Shown here: positions 1-7,716 of the stretch, in pieces
Position numbering within the stretch: the stretch's first letter is position 1
Layout of the letters: every line of letters starts with the position of its first letter
Assembly (NCBI RefSeq): GCF_900070365.1
Contig: NZ_LN850107.1
Coordinates: 4,526,001-4,590,000, forward strand
DNA from: Alloactinosynnema sp. L-07
Lineage (GTDB): Bacteria > Actinomycetota > Actinomycetes > Mycobacteriales > Pseudonocardiaceae
Direction: 5' to 3'
DNA: 64,000 nt
Translations under genes and position numbers: made by a program
The notes under the pieces: generated by a model
The model's input: the letters and a program-made list of their open reading frames with translations, nothing else
Told to the model about the DNA's origin: nothing
Database searches by the model: none

Positions 1-237
1 TACGGCCTCGCGCGCTGGCCAGCGGAGGTGGTGGGCCGCGTCAAGCAGCGATTCCGGGAATTCTGAACTTGTGATTCCCTTGTCCGCCAGCGCACACCAG
101 ATCTCGGCGAGCTCTTCGACGTCCACTGCGTCATTGACGAGCAGATCCTCGACGATGTTCAAGAACCACTCGTGCCGTGACGTTCTCGACAGCAGTCTTA
201 AGAGGAGTCCGCGGTTCTCCGGTTGGTGTGGGTCGCC
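1..237 (-). pseudogene. 5'-truncated gene running off the left edge
   Basis: On the minus strand the frame is open from 237 down to base 1 and reads as a normal acidic helical protein: residues such as HEWFLNIVEDLL, DVEELAEIWCALADKG and FPESLLDAAHHLRWPA follow one another with strong GC3 bias. It is closed upstream by TAG at 240-238, and no ATG or GTG lies in frame before the coding-looking part begins. I therefore read it as the C-terminal part of a gene whose 5' end has been lost. It lies next to the tRNA/integrase attachment region, so truncation by an integration or excision event is plausible. The family is not recognised. Because the product continues past the window edge, its real C-terminus is unknown. 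Confidence 0.5.
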
Positions 238-544
238 CTAATACACGGCTACTCAACTTTGGAAGCGGCGTTCGCAAATAGGAACATCGCTTGCGACTGT
301 GGTACAATTTCGGGGTTCTCGCGAATTGATTTTCGCCGACAGTTGCATCCGTCGATGATGCCCCGGCGACCGCCAGCCAGAATTCGTCTCCGAGCCGGGC
401 TGTCGCCTCCCGGCACGTCCCCATGAGACCGCCTCCTTCGTGCCATGATTCGTGCCATGGCGCCTCTATGAACTCCAGGACATGGTAGGTTGCTAGAGAT
501 ACCAGCTTGAGACATCAGTGCTGGTCAGAGACGGTAGACAGCAT

Positions 545-2506
545 CTAGGGTCGCCCTCCGGAGGCGGGAGCGCAGGTTCGAATCCTGCCGGGGGCACGTA
601 CAGCATCTACACAAGCAGCGTCTGCGGTCTGAGCAGGCGCTTCTTGTGTTTTGATCATGTTTTCGTTGATCCTTTCCGCCGTTTCGGCGATGTCGGGCAG
701 TCGGTCTGCGGGTAGCCGGATGGCGATGTCGACGTGGTCGCCGTCGTCCCTCAGCCGCACGCTTAGTTGGGTGATCTCGAAGAGTCGTCGCAGCAGCGGT
801 TCGGGCGCTTCGGCGAGGGTGAGCGCCAGGTGGGGCAGCGCGTCGAGCAACGCGATGTCCGCCGCGCCGGGGCGGCTGGGTTCGGCGTCGTCGGCCGCGT
901 CGAGTTGGGTGATGGCGGCGAGGGTGCCGGTTCGTTCGGCTTCCAGGTCGTTGTAGGTGCCGCGTAGGGCCTTGGTGAAAGGATCGTCAGGGTCGCCGTC
1001 CTGGGCTTGGCGCATGATCGAGTTTTGGCGTCGGGTGAGGTCGGCGAGGGCGCGTTGGAGGCGTTCGCGTTCGGTGTGGCGTTCGTGGGTGGCGCGGTCG
1101 TCGATTCCGGCGATGTCGGCGGCGAGGATGGCGTGGCGCTGCGGCCCGAAGACGCGGTCGGCGAAGAAGCGGGTGACGGCGTCGAGGATGGCGTCCTCGC
1201 GCAGGTACACGGCTTTGGGGTGACCCGCGTAGGTGTCGGGGCGGCCACGGTTGTTGTTGCGCGGCCAGCACATGTAGTAGGCGCGTTCGTGGCGGTGGTT
1301 GCCGAACATGCGCCGCCCGCACGCGCAGAACAGCATGCTGCGCAGCAGGTAGGTGCGGCGGGTTTCGGGGTGGGTGTTGAAGCCGTTGCCGTCGCGGGAG
1401 CCGCGTTTGGCGGCTCGGCGGGCGTTGAACTCGTCGTACATCCACTTGGGGATCAGTGGCTCATGCGCCGGTTCGGTCGACCACACCCATTTGATCGGGT
1501 CGTTGACCTTCCCGTTGCGGGAGCGGGAAGCGCGCCGGTTGAACACCTGGTAGCCGGTGTACTTGGGGTTGCGCAGGATCTCGTAGACGCTCGTCTTGCC
1601 CCACGCACCGCGCGCCCGTGTCTTGCCCGGCGGTTCCGGTGGTGGATACCGAGTCGGGTCGGCGTTGAGCCGGTCGGCGATGGTGTCGTAGCCGATCCCT
1701 TCGTGGTAGCGCCACAACGCGATCTGGGTGACCGTCTCCGCGCGGACACCGTCGGGTTCGAGCCGGGTCTTGGTCTGCCCCTTGGCGGCCTTCGTCGGGT
1801 TGGGGTGCCTGATCGTCTTTGCCTTGTACCCGTAGCAGGGTTTGCCGATGTTCCAACCCTCGCGGACGTGCGTGCACAACCCACCCCAGGACTGTTCAAG
1901 GGTGTTGAGGACTTCGTACTCGGCCACCGACTGGTTGATCCGGCGCTGCAAGATCCGCTGCGCCCTGCTGCCGGACACGGTGATCGGCTCGTTCGCGGCG
2001 AACAACGGCACCTCGGCCCGCTCCAGTTCGCGTTCGATCGACAGACCCTCATAGGCGCGGCGGGCGACGCGGGAGATGGACTCGCAGATGACCACGTCGA
2101 ATCGCCGCCCCGGGTGGGCGGCTTCGGCGAGTAGATCGGTGATGCCGCCGTCGCGGGCGATGGGGATGTCGAACCGTTCGTAGTCGGTGCCCTGCCCACG
2201 CGCTTCCAGTTCCATGCGCCCGGACTCGACGTCGTAGAAATGGGCGACGATCACCCATGACGCCGGGATCGCCGTCTTGCAGTTCCCGAGTTGACGCACC
2301 GCGGACTGACGCGGGTCCTGCTGGTCCTCTGTGGAGGTTCGACCGAGGAACGCCACCCGCACCTCGTCACGTAGCAACGCCACCGGCATCCCCAATGGCG
2401 AGACGGCGTAGTCCGACAGTCCGGACGGGCCGGACACCGGCACGCCCGCACGGCGGGTCAGTGCCGGTGCGGGCAGGTTGCCGGTCAGTTCATCGGGTGC
2501 GCTCAC
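545..2506 (-). CDS. large serine recombinase (site-specific integrase)
   Basis: This 653-residue protein is a large serine recombinase that would integrate and excise the surrounding element by the Ser-nucleophile double-strand exchange mechanism. The N-terminal resolvase catalytic domain (about residues 48-200) shows RTSTEDQQDPR with the candidate nucleophile Ser58, followed by the family's DVVICESISRVARR stretch. A Recombinase domain comes next, then a zinc beta ribbon (CACGRRMFGNH ... YYMCW) and a coiled coil (about 490-560). The tail APGRIRTCAPASGGRP is the antisense translation of a tRNA 3' end, showing that the gene now ends inside the attachment site. The start is GTG at 2506, overlapping the stop of the upstream gene (GTGA). 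A 3' end fused to tRNA sequence is common in such integrases. Confidence 0.95.
   Translation of the reverse strand: MSAPDELTGNLPAPALTRRAGVPVSGPSGLSDYAVSPLGMPVALLRDEVRVAFLGRTSTEDQQDPRQSAVRQLGNCKTAIPASWVIVAHFYDVESGRMELEARGQGTDYERFDIPIARDGGITDLLAEAAHPGRRFDVVICESISRVARRAYEGLSIERELERAEVPLFAANEPITVSGSRAQRILQRRINQSVAEYEVLNTLEQSWGGLCTHVREGWNIGKPCYGYKAKTIRHPNPTKAAKGQTKTRLEPDGVRAETVTQIALWRYHEGIGYDTIADRLNADPTRYPPPEPPGKTRARGAWGKTSVYEILRNPKYTGYQVFNRRASRSRNGKVNDPIKWVWSTEPAHEPLIPKWMYDEFNARRAAKRGSRDGNGFNTHPETRRTYLLRSMLFCACGRRMFGNHRHERAYYMCWPRNNNRGRPDTYAGHPKAVYLREDAILDAVTRFFADRVFGPQRHAILAADIAGIDDRATHERHTERERLQRALADLTRRQNSIMRQAQDGDPDDPFTKALRGTYNDLEAERTGTLAAITQLDAADDAEPSRPGAADIALLDALPHLALTLAEAPEPLLRRLFEITQLSVRLRDDGDHVDIAIRLPADRLPDIAETAERINENMIKTQEAPAQTADAACVDAVRAPGRIRTCAPASGGRP
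551..596 (+). tRNA. 3' portion of tRNA-Arg(CCG), attachment-site remnant
   Basis: An anticodon arm (TCGCC / loop CTCCGGA / GGCGG, one G-U pair, anticodon CCG at 558-560), a four-base variable loop, a perfect T arm (GCAGG, TTCGAAT, CCTGC at 572-588), the acceptor strand CGGGGGC (589-595) and discriminator A596 can be read directly. No encoded CCA follows. The matching 5' acceptor strand GCCCCCG and a D arm are absent upstream, so only the 3' half is present. This is the usual footprint of an element that recombines at a tRNA 3' end and carries or restores part of the gene. The fragment is antisense to the last codons of the integrase gene, fitting an att site. Confidence 0.8.
609..652 (+). terminator. 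rho-independent-type hairpin after the tRNA fragment
   Basis: Arms 609-625 and 633-649 pair over 16 of 17 positions (one C-T mismatch, one G-T wobble) around a seven-base loop. The right arm runs into TTTT at 649-652 on the plus strand. The position just downstream of the tRNA 3' end suggests it is the original tRNA terminator. It lies inside the 3' part of the integrase reading frame on the other strand. Confidence 0.6.
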
Positions 2507-2811
2507 GCCGCTTCACCATCCTCGCCAGCATTGTCTGATTGGCTTCCGGTTCGTCGGGCCGCCCATTCGAGCAGTTCCCCAATTACCTCGGCGAGTTCAC
2601 TTCTGACCCGCTCGGACTCCGGCCCGCTGATGCGATTGATTCGACCGGAATACTTACGCCTATCACCGCGATTCCGGTTCTGAATATACCACCAAACCGG
2701 CTGGTCAAGCCCGGTTCCGGGCAGACACTCCGGGCGATTGTCCGGCGGGTTTCGCGGGAACGGAATGATGACCACTTCTGGTTCGCTGTCAGAATCGTGC
2801 GGCATGTTCAT
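2503..2811 (-). CDS. small acidic protein coupled to the integrase
   Basis: A 102-residue protein of unknown function. It has a Pro-rich N-terminus (FPRNPPDNRPECLPG), a middle stretch rich in Trp, Tyr and Arg (PVWWYIQNRNRGDRRKYSGR) and a helical C-terminal part (VRSELAEVIGELLEWAARR). Its TGA stop overlaps the integrase GTG start by four bases, so the two are probably translated together. The composition suggests a DNA-associated helper such as a directionality factor, but there is no recognisable HTH and this is inference from position only. Another in-frame start, ATG (M3), lies six bases downstream. Confidence 0.6.
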   Translation of the reverse strand: MNMPHDSDSEPEVVIIPFPRNPPDNRPECLPGTGLDQPVWWYIQNRNRGDRRKYSGRINRISGPESERVRSELAEVIGELLEWAARRTGSQSDNAGEDGEAA

Positions 2812-2994
2812 CGCGCACCCCCAGCATCCAGTGGCGGCTTATTGGGGAGCGAGATCGCGAATACCGGCGCGAGACTCCCAGCAAGACTGGCGAGACCGGG
2901 CACGCTGGCTGGGTCTCGCCGCCGATCCTCACAGTCGCGACGGTCTCGGCGGCGTCTCGGCGCGGAACTCCTCCAGTGTGGTCAAAGGCGGTCG

Positions 2995-4275
2995 TCATCG
3001 GGATCGCCACCCTCGCAGCCAGTCCGCCGCCGTCGCCTGGTTGTCCCGGGCGAAGGTGGGCGCGTCGCCGGGACCATCCTGCTCTTCGTCGTCGTACTCG
3101 TCGGCGAGGTCATCTTCGTCGTCGGGCTCGGTGTCGGGCTCGGGGAGTCGGGTCAGCGCGGTCGGCTTGCCGTCCGGCTCGGTGCCGCCGATGGCCGCCG
3201 CGAGGTCGCCGATGCGCCGGCGCCGCCCGCCCGACTCATCGGATAGCGGCGACCAGACCTCGCCTGCTGGGCCGTCCGGATCGCCGTAATCCCGCGCCGC
3301 TGTGGCGATCGGGACCGGGCAGGATTTCGCGGCCAACGCCCGGCGCAGGTTGCGCTCGCGCCGCGCGCTGGCCACCCAGAACAGCACCATCCCGCGCAGC
3401 AGGCGCGCGGTGCTCAACCGGTCTCCGTAGCGGTCGGTGTCACGGGCGCCGCTGTAGCGGTCGAGCTTGTCGGCCACGATCCGCAGGGTCTCGCTGCCGG
3501 TGTCGTGTTCCAGGTAGAACCCCAGCGACGTGCCGTGCTGCCGCCACACGCCGTACCCGTCCGGCTGAACGACCACGTTGTGGTGCTCGCGCACCCACGC
3601 CTCGCTGTGCCAAGCCCGCAGCCCTTCGCCGTCCGACAGCGGCACCAGCCCTGGGCGAAGTCCCCGGGCGTAGCCGGTCAGGTCAGCGAAGAACTGGTTG
3701 GCCCCCAACAAGTGCCGCAGCGTCGGCGACTCCAGTACCCGGGTGATCCGCTGCGCGTGCACCGCCGGACGCGGCACTGAGCTGTCACGCCGCGCCGCCA
3801 GCAGTTCCGCCCCTCGATAGCCGAGCAAGTAATGGAACGGCGTCGAGCCACCCGCGGCCCGATGCGGCTGGGTCCGGAACAGCACCCCCAACTCGGTCAG
3901 CTCCCGCAGCCGCCGCTGCGCCCGCGCCTCCGACGGGAACGCCAGCGCCAACAGCTGCCACGTCGTCAGCACCCGATGCTCGGCCACCAAATCGAGCACC
4001 AACCGATCCCTGGGCGTCAGACGCGACCACAACGCGCCGTCCGGCTCCCCCTGCCGGACACGGCCCCGCCGACCGCCCCCGCCCACGGGAAGATGTTGAC
4101 TACGTCCACCAAGTCGGGGAAGCGCCACCTGCCTACCAGCACCGCTCTGAACAGCGGGTTTAGCGGAGTTGGGGTGTGCGGATGCCCCTGCTGCTCTGGG
4201 AAACACCCCCGCCGCACCCGCAACCGAACCGCCGGACACATCCCCACCGGCATGAATGCCGTCGCTGTCAACCAT
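2995..4275 (-). CDS. replication-relaxation family protein
   Basis: A 426-residue protein matching the actinobacterial replication-relaxation family found on integrative and conjugative elements. A winged-helix DNA-binding segment is visible at about residues 85-165 (LTPRDRLVLDLVAEHRVLTT, then LRELTELGVLFRTQP and FHYLLGYRGAELL). The nuclease-like core follows, with the conserved FYLEHDTGSETLRIVADKL stretch around residue 255. The C-terminus is a long acidic, Glu/Asp-rich tail (about 360-410) ending in ADWLRGWRSR. In this family the protein is thought to act at the plasmid/ICE origin on element DNA. Together with the serine integrase downstream on the same strand, it marks the left 4 kb as mobile-element DNA. 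The first 70 residues are low-complexity, so the start may lie downstream. Confidence 0.8.
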   Translation of the reverse strand: MVDSDGIHAGGDVSGGSVAGAAGVFPRAAGASAHPNSAKPAVQSGAGRQVALPRLGGRSQHLPVGGGGRRGRVRQGEPDGALWSRLTPRDRLVLDLVAEHRVLTTWQLLALAFPSEARAQRRLRELTELGVLFRTQPHRAAGGSTPFHYLLGYRGAELLAARRDSSVPRPAVHAQRITRVLESPTLRHLLGANQFFADLTGYARGLRPGLVPLSDGEGLRAWHSEAWVREHHNVVVQPDGYGVWRQHGTSLGFYLEHDTGSETLRIVADKLDRYSGARDTDRYGDRLSTARLLRGMVLFWVASARRERNLRRALAAKSCPVPIATAARDYGDPDGPAGEVWSPLSDESGGRRRRIGDLAAAIGGTEPDGKPTALTRLPEPDTEPDDEDDLADEYDDEEQDGPGDAPTFARDNQATAADWLRGWRSR

Positions 4276-4788
4276 GAGCCACCACCATCGTCGTCTCGAC
4301 GCACAGATTCCCTATGCGTCTCTCGACTCCGGATTTCGCCCCTGTTTTGCAGACTCGCGGCCGAACCGTTACCAACAATCCTGGTCGCCGCGGCCGGCAA
4401 GGATCACGCTCGACGGCAACGCCCGCACGCGCTCTCCCGTTGTCTGTCATTGTCCCACCACCGTGCCGTCATCCGAAACCCAGCCCGCACACCTCTGAAC
4501 TCCGGATTTCGGGGCCGTTTTGGACACGACACCCAGCATTGCGCAAAGAATCCTCGTCGCGTGAGACCACCCTCTCGCACCGAACACCCGGCTCATGATC
4601 GGTCACTCCGTCCAGGCATCTGATCAACCCTGACACCCAAAAGGCCTGATTCTGACCAGCTTTTCTGCACCGACCATGAAAGTCACGCAGAACGGATCTG
4701 GTGTGGGACTGTCACGCGCTGCTCGGTGTTCAGCGTCGCGCAGGAGGTTCGGGCACCAGGTGGCAGCCGGTCCATCCGGCAATGTCGG
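4276..4788. other. gene-free stretch with short direct repeat
   Basis: I find no convincing reading frame in these 500 bases. The only structure noticed is a 13-base direct repeat ACTCCGGATTTCG at 4326-4338 and 4499-4511, each followed within ten bases by a GTTTTG tract. It could belong to an element control region, but two copies are too few to claim iterons. Confidence 0.3.
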
Positions 4789-4966
4789 GTGGACCCGCTG
4801 CCGAGACGGAGTTCGCTACCGTGCCGGTCGGAGAGCAAGATCTGGTGATGGCCAAGTTGGTCGACCCCGGTGATCAGGTTGTCGAACCCGTACCCGCCTG
4901 CGATCTCGGTGACGATGCGCGCGGCGGTTGACCATTTCTCGTCTGGGGTCTCAAGAGCCCACAGTT
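4789..4966 (-). pseudogene. remnant of a second LppA-like lipoprotein gene
   Basis: Read on the minus strand, this piece translates to LWALETPDEKWSTAARIVTE and onward through GGYGFDNLITGVDQLGHHQI and LLSDRHGSELRLGSGS. It aligns residue for residue with the lipoprotein encoded just upstream on the same strand (RWAVETNLPDAKWPQALQIV ... GFNKLITVIDQPGDHEISL). Both the N-terminal half with lipobox and the conserved C-terminal TGCH end are missing, and the frame has no start. I interpret it as the decayed C-terminal part of a tandem duplicate. Confidence 0.7.
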
Positions 4967-5039
4967 GCCATGCCCGCGGGATCCTTGAATTCTGCTAGAC
5001 CGCCTCAGGTGTCCCGGCCGGGGTCGGTACCTCCGGTGT

Positions 5040-5630
5040 TTACGTGGCTGGAGGGCTTGTGCCCTGCTGACCAGCGGTTCGCGGATGACAGCCGGTACGG
5101 ACGGACAAGATGGTGTTGAGTTTCGTACCGAAGATGAGTTCGCCGCCATACTCGTCGTTGAGGGAGATCTCGTGGTCGCCTGGTTGGTCGATGACGGTGA
5201 TCAGTTTGTTGAATCCATGGCTGCCGGCGATGTCGGTGACGATCTGCAGGGCTTGGGGCCACTTCGCGTCGGGCAGGTTGGTCTCGACTGCCCACCGTGA
5301 CAGCCCGCGGGCTTCTTTGAGAGCTTGGTCGACATCTGGGTAGGCACGACACCCGGACCTGCTGATTTCGTCACGTTTGATCCACGGTGCGAGTCCGATT
5401 TCAGCGGATAGCCGTTCCCTGATAACCGCTCGCATGTCGTCATAGCGTTGGGTGATCTGATCGATGTCGGGGCGCGAATTCAACTCACGGAGCTGAGCGG
5501 CACTGTCGGCGCTGGTGGTGTTCATGGTGGTGGTGGATGACGGGCGTGCCGGTCCACATGCGGTCAATGCGATCGCTGCCGCGAGTGTGGCCGCGAACAA
5601 TGGCATCCTGCGTTGGGGCTGGCGTGTCAC
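5040..5630 (-). CDS. LppA-like lipoprotein
   Basis: A 196-residue exported lipoprotein. A basic N-terminus and hydrophobic helix (MPLFAATLAAAIALTAC) end in a lipobox with Cys at about residue 26, followed by a Ser/Thr-rich linker, so the mature protein should be lipid-anchored on the outer face of the membrane. The globular part carries the pattern known from mycobacterial LppA: WPQALQIVTDIAG, GFNKLITVIDQPGDHEISL, YGGELIFGTKLNTILSV and TGCH. The GTG start at 5630 was chosen because AGGAG lies eight bases before it; a longer frame upstream is His/Arg-rich and overlaps the next gene. It lies downstream of the ESX-like genes on the same strand, and a decayed copy follows it. The biochemical role is unknown. 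Confidence 0.8.
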   Translation of the reverse strand: MTRQPQRRMPLFAATLAAAIALTACGPARPSSTTTMNTTSADSAAQLRELNSRPDIDQITQRYDDMRAVIRERLSAEIGLAPWIKRDEISRSGCRAYPDVDQALKEARGLSRWAVETNLPDAKWPQALQIVTDIAGSHGFNKLITVIDQPGDHEISLNDEYGGELIFGTKLNTILSVRTGCHPRTAGQQGTSPPAT

Positions 5631-5656
5631 CCGATTCTCCTCTCGTTGGTGTCGGC

Positions 5657-7285
5657 TCACAGGCGGGCACCGGTACCGGTGCCGCCGATGATGGTGGCCA
5701 TGTTCCATTCGCTCGTGGTGTAGTTGTCGCCGCCGCGGAGGTACTCGCTGTGACCTGACGAGGCGTCGAAGTTACGGCCGTCTGGGGCTGTGTAGTCCTG
5801 TGTGGACATCTGGTTCATGTCTTGCATCCCATAAGGGGCCATGCCGTGGTGTTCAGTAAGGCCGACGTGAGTGACCGGGTCATCGAGCGCGGCCATGTTG
5901 TAGCCATGGCCTTGCGGGATGTGCAGGTCGGACGCGCGGTCGACACCGAGCCCCGGGGAGCCAAAGAACACGGCTTCGTCAACGCCGGTGTTGGGGTGAT
6001 CTCGCAACGCAATGCCGGTGGTTAGTGAGCCGTAGGAGTGGCCGAGCGCGGTCAGGTGGGGGTCCGTGCGGCTGGAGGCGTTGACGCCTTCCATGAACGA
6101 CGCCAGCCGGTTGGCCCCGTCTGTGGCGCGGTCGTCGGAGAGCGAACCCGCAGCGTCCACGATGCTGTCGGTGGTTGGCGGCTCGTAGTTCAGCCAGGTC
6201 ACCACCGCGACCGTCTCGTTCGGCCTGCCCGCGCGATCGAGCTCATCTTCGGTGCGCTCTCGAAGTTCGTTCATGTCGTTGTCGTAGCCGGGCATGTTGC
6301 CTTCGACGCTGGAGTTCATACCGGGAGTGAAGACGGCGACGTGATTGGCTGTTGAGACGTCGCCGATCGCGACGGCGGCGCGGGCGCGCTCGCCGGATGT
6401 ATCGAGCACGAGCAGGTGTCGATCACCATTTGCAAGCATCTTCTCGATGTTGTCGAGCGATTTGAGTCTGGCCATGGCGCGGTCGTACTCGACGGTGTCA
6501 CCGGATGCCTGGGCGCGGTCGCGTTCGGCTTCGAACCGGGCTCGCTCGCCGGGGATGCGGGCGCGGTTGGCTTTGTCGCGGTCGGCCGGGGGCACCCCGT
6601 CGAGGTTGCCGATCAGGTCGGGCCGGTTCGTCAGTATCCATGCTTTCTCACCCGGGCCGAGGCTGGCGTACCAGCCGGCGTTGTCAGCCGGGGTGCCTCC
6701 GCGCGGGGGTTCGATCATCGATAGGTGCCCCGCGTCGGCCCCGGCGCTGGCGGCTGCGGTCAGGCCACCGTCACCTGCGGCGTTCACCTGGCCGTCGAGG
6801 ATCTTGTTCAGCACGTGACACAGGTCGGAGTCGATGTCCTCGGCGCGGCGCACGACCTGTTCGACCCGGTCGGTAAGTTCGGCCTTCATCTGTGCACGGT
6901 CGCGGCGGCCCTCTTCGCCGCGTGCGGGGTCCGGGCCGCCGTTGTCCCACACCGTGTTGTCATCGAAGATCCGGAACTGGTGGGCCTCGGCCAGGTAGTC
7001 GATCTCCGAGACAGCGTGGGCCAGGCCGCTGACCGCGTCAGCGGTCTCACCCATGGCCTGACGCAGCGCGGACACCTCGGCCACATCGTCCTCGATGCCC
7101 TCGCGCAGCAGGGCCAGCCGCTGCGCGGCAGCAGCCGATGTCTCACCCGCCCAACGTGGGGTCATGCCGGCGCCATCCAACTCGTCAGCCAGACCCAGGA
7201 GCGCGGTGCACCGGCCGTTCAACTCCCCGGTCGCGGCATGCAGCGACTCCGCATCCCAAGTGCGAATCTCACCGAAGTTGACCAT
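5657..7285 (-). CDS. alpha/beta hydrolase of the DUF1023 family
   Basis: A 542-residue protein. Residues 1-200 form an amphipathic helical region that begins like a WXG/ESX substrate (MVNFGEIRTWDAESLHAATG). From about residue 200 the DUF1023 alpha/beta-hydrolase fold follows, with YASLGPGEKAWILTNRPDLI, the HVAVFTPGMNSSVEGN oxyanion-side motif and the nucleophile elbow LGHSYGSLTTG (Ser in GHSYGS), and a distal HSEY that may hold the catalytic His. Such fusions of an ESX-like N-terminus to a hydrolase are typical of actinobacterial type VII secretion loci, where the enzyme is a predicted exported esterase or toxin. The ATG at 7285 overlaps the stop of the preceding small WXG-like gene (TGATG), so the pair is translationally coupled. 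Confidence 0.85.
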   Translation of the reverse strand: MVNFGEIRTWDAESLHAATGELNGRCTALLGLADELDGAGMTPRWAGETSAAAAQRLALLREGIEDDVAEVSALRQAMGETADAVSGLAHAVSEIDYLAEAHQFRIFDDNTVWDNGGPDPARGEEGRRDRAQMKAELTDRVEQVVRRAEDIDSDLCHVLNKILDGQVNAAGDGGLTAAASAGADAGHLSMIEPPRGGTPADNAGWYASLGPGEKAWILTNRPDLIGNLDGVPPADRDKANRARIPGERARFEAERDRAQASGDTVEYDRAMARLKSLDNIEKMLANGDRHLLVLDTSGERARAAVAIGDVSTANHVAVFTPGMNSSVEGNMPGYDNDMNELRERTEDELDRAGRPNETVAVVTWLNYEPPTTDSIVDAAGSLSDDRATDGANRLASFMEGVNASSRTDPHLTALGHSYGSLTTGIALRDHPNTGVDEAVFFGSPGLGVDRASDLHIPQGHGYNMAALDDPVTHVGLTEHHGMAPYGMQDMNQMSTQDYTAPDGRNFDASSGHSEYLRGGDNYTTSEWNMATIIGGTGTGARL

Positions 7286-7605
7286 CAGGACGGCCTCGCG
7301 TTCCCGGTGGTCCCGCTGATCACCCGGAAGTCCCGGGCCGCGGCGTCCTCGTTGGCCGCGTAGGCGTCTGCGGACTGGCTGAGCGCGTCGGCGTGACCGC
7401 CCATCGTGCCGCACCAGTAGTCCTGCGCCTGCCGCCACCGCACACCGACTCTGGCAACCAAATCGGTGCTCCGGGAACCGAGCATCGATAGCCGAACCCC
7501 GTCCAGCACGCCCGCCACATCCACCGCGCGCCGCTGATCGGCAGCCGACCTTGCCGCCCGCCCGGCGGCGCGGATCTCCTCGATCGCAACGTCGTACCCG
7601 CTCAC
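7285..7605 (-). CDS. WXG100/ESX-like small protein
   Basis: A 106-residue, all-helical protein without Cys-rich or membrane segments apart from one WCG. It begins VSGYDVAIEEIRAAGRAARS and ends with AYAANEDAAARDFRVIS, with a WRQAQDYW turn near the middle, like the helical-hairpin ESX substrates and partners. GTG at 7605 was chosen because GGAGGG lies nine bases upstream; an in-frame start ten residues earlier has no such site. The stop overlaps the start of the hydrolase gene, which also has an ESX-like N-terminus, so the two products may form a heterodimer. The assignment rests on size, helicity and neighbours rather than a perfect WxG motif. Confidence 0.75.
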   Translation of the reverse strand: MSGYDVAIEEIRAAGRAARSAADQRRAVDVAGVLDGVRLSMLGSRSTDLVARVGVRWRQAQDYWCGTMGGHADALSQSADAYAANEDAAARDFRVISGTTGNARPS

Positions 7606-7716
7606 GTCCCCACACCCTCCCCGTCGATCCCCCACTCACCAGGGGATCCCCGGCGAGGCGACCCACATCGATCACTTCCCGCGCATCGCTTGCGTGGCAA
7701 CGCAAAACAGACGTGG

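Noticed and set aside
2789..3010. 73-codon minus-strand frame between the replication-relaxation gene and the small integrase-linked gene
   Set aside because: It overlaps the end of the replication-relaxation gene, has no clear ribosome site and reads as unstructured Arg/Pro sequence; a real gene is not excluded but not supported.
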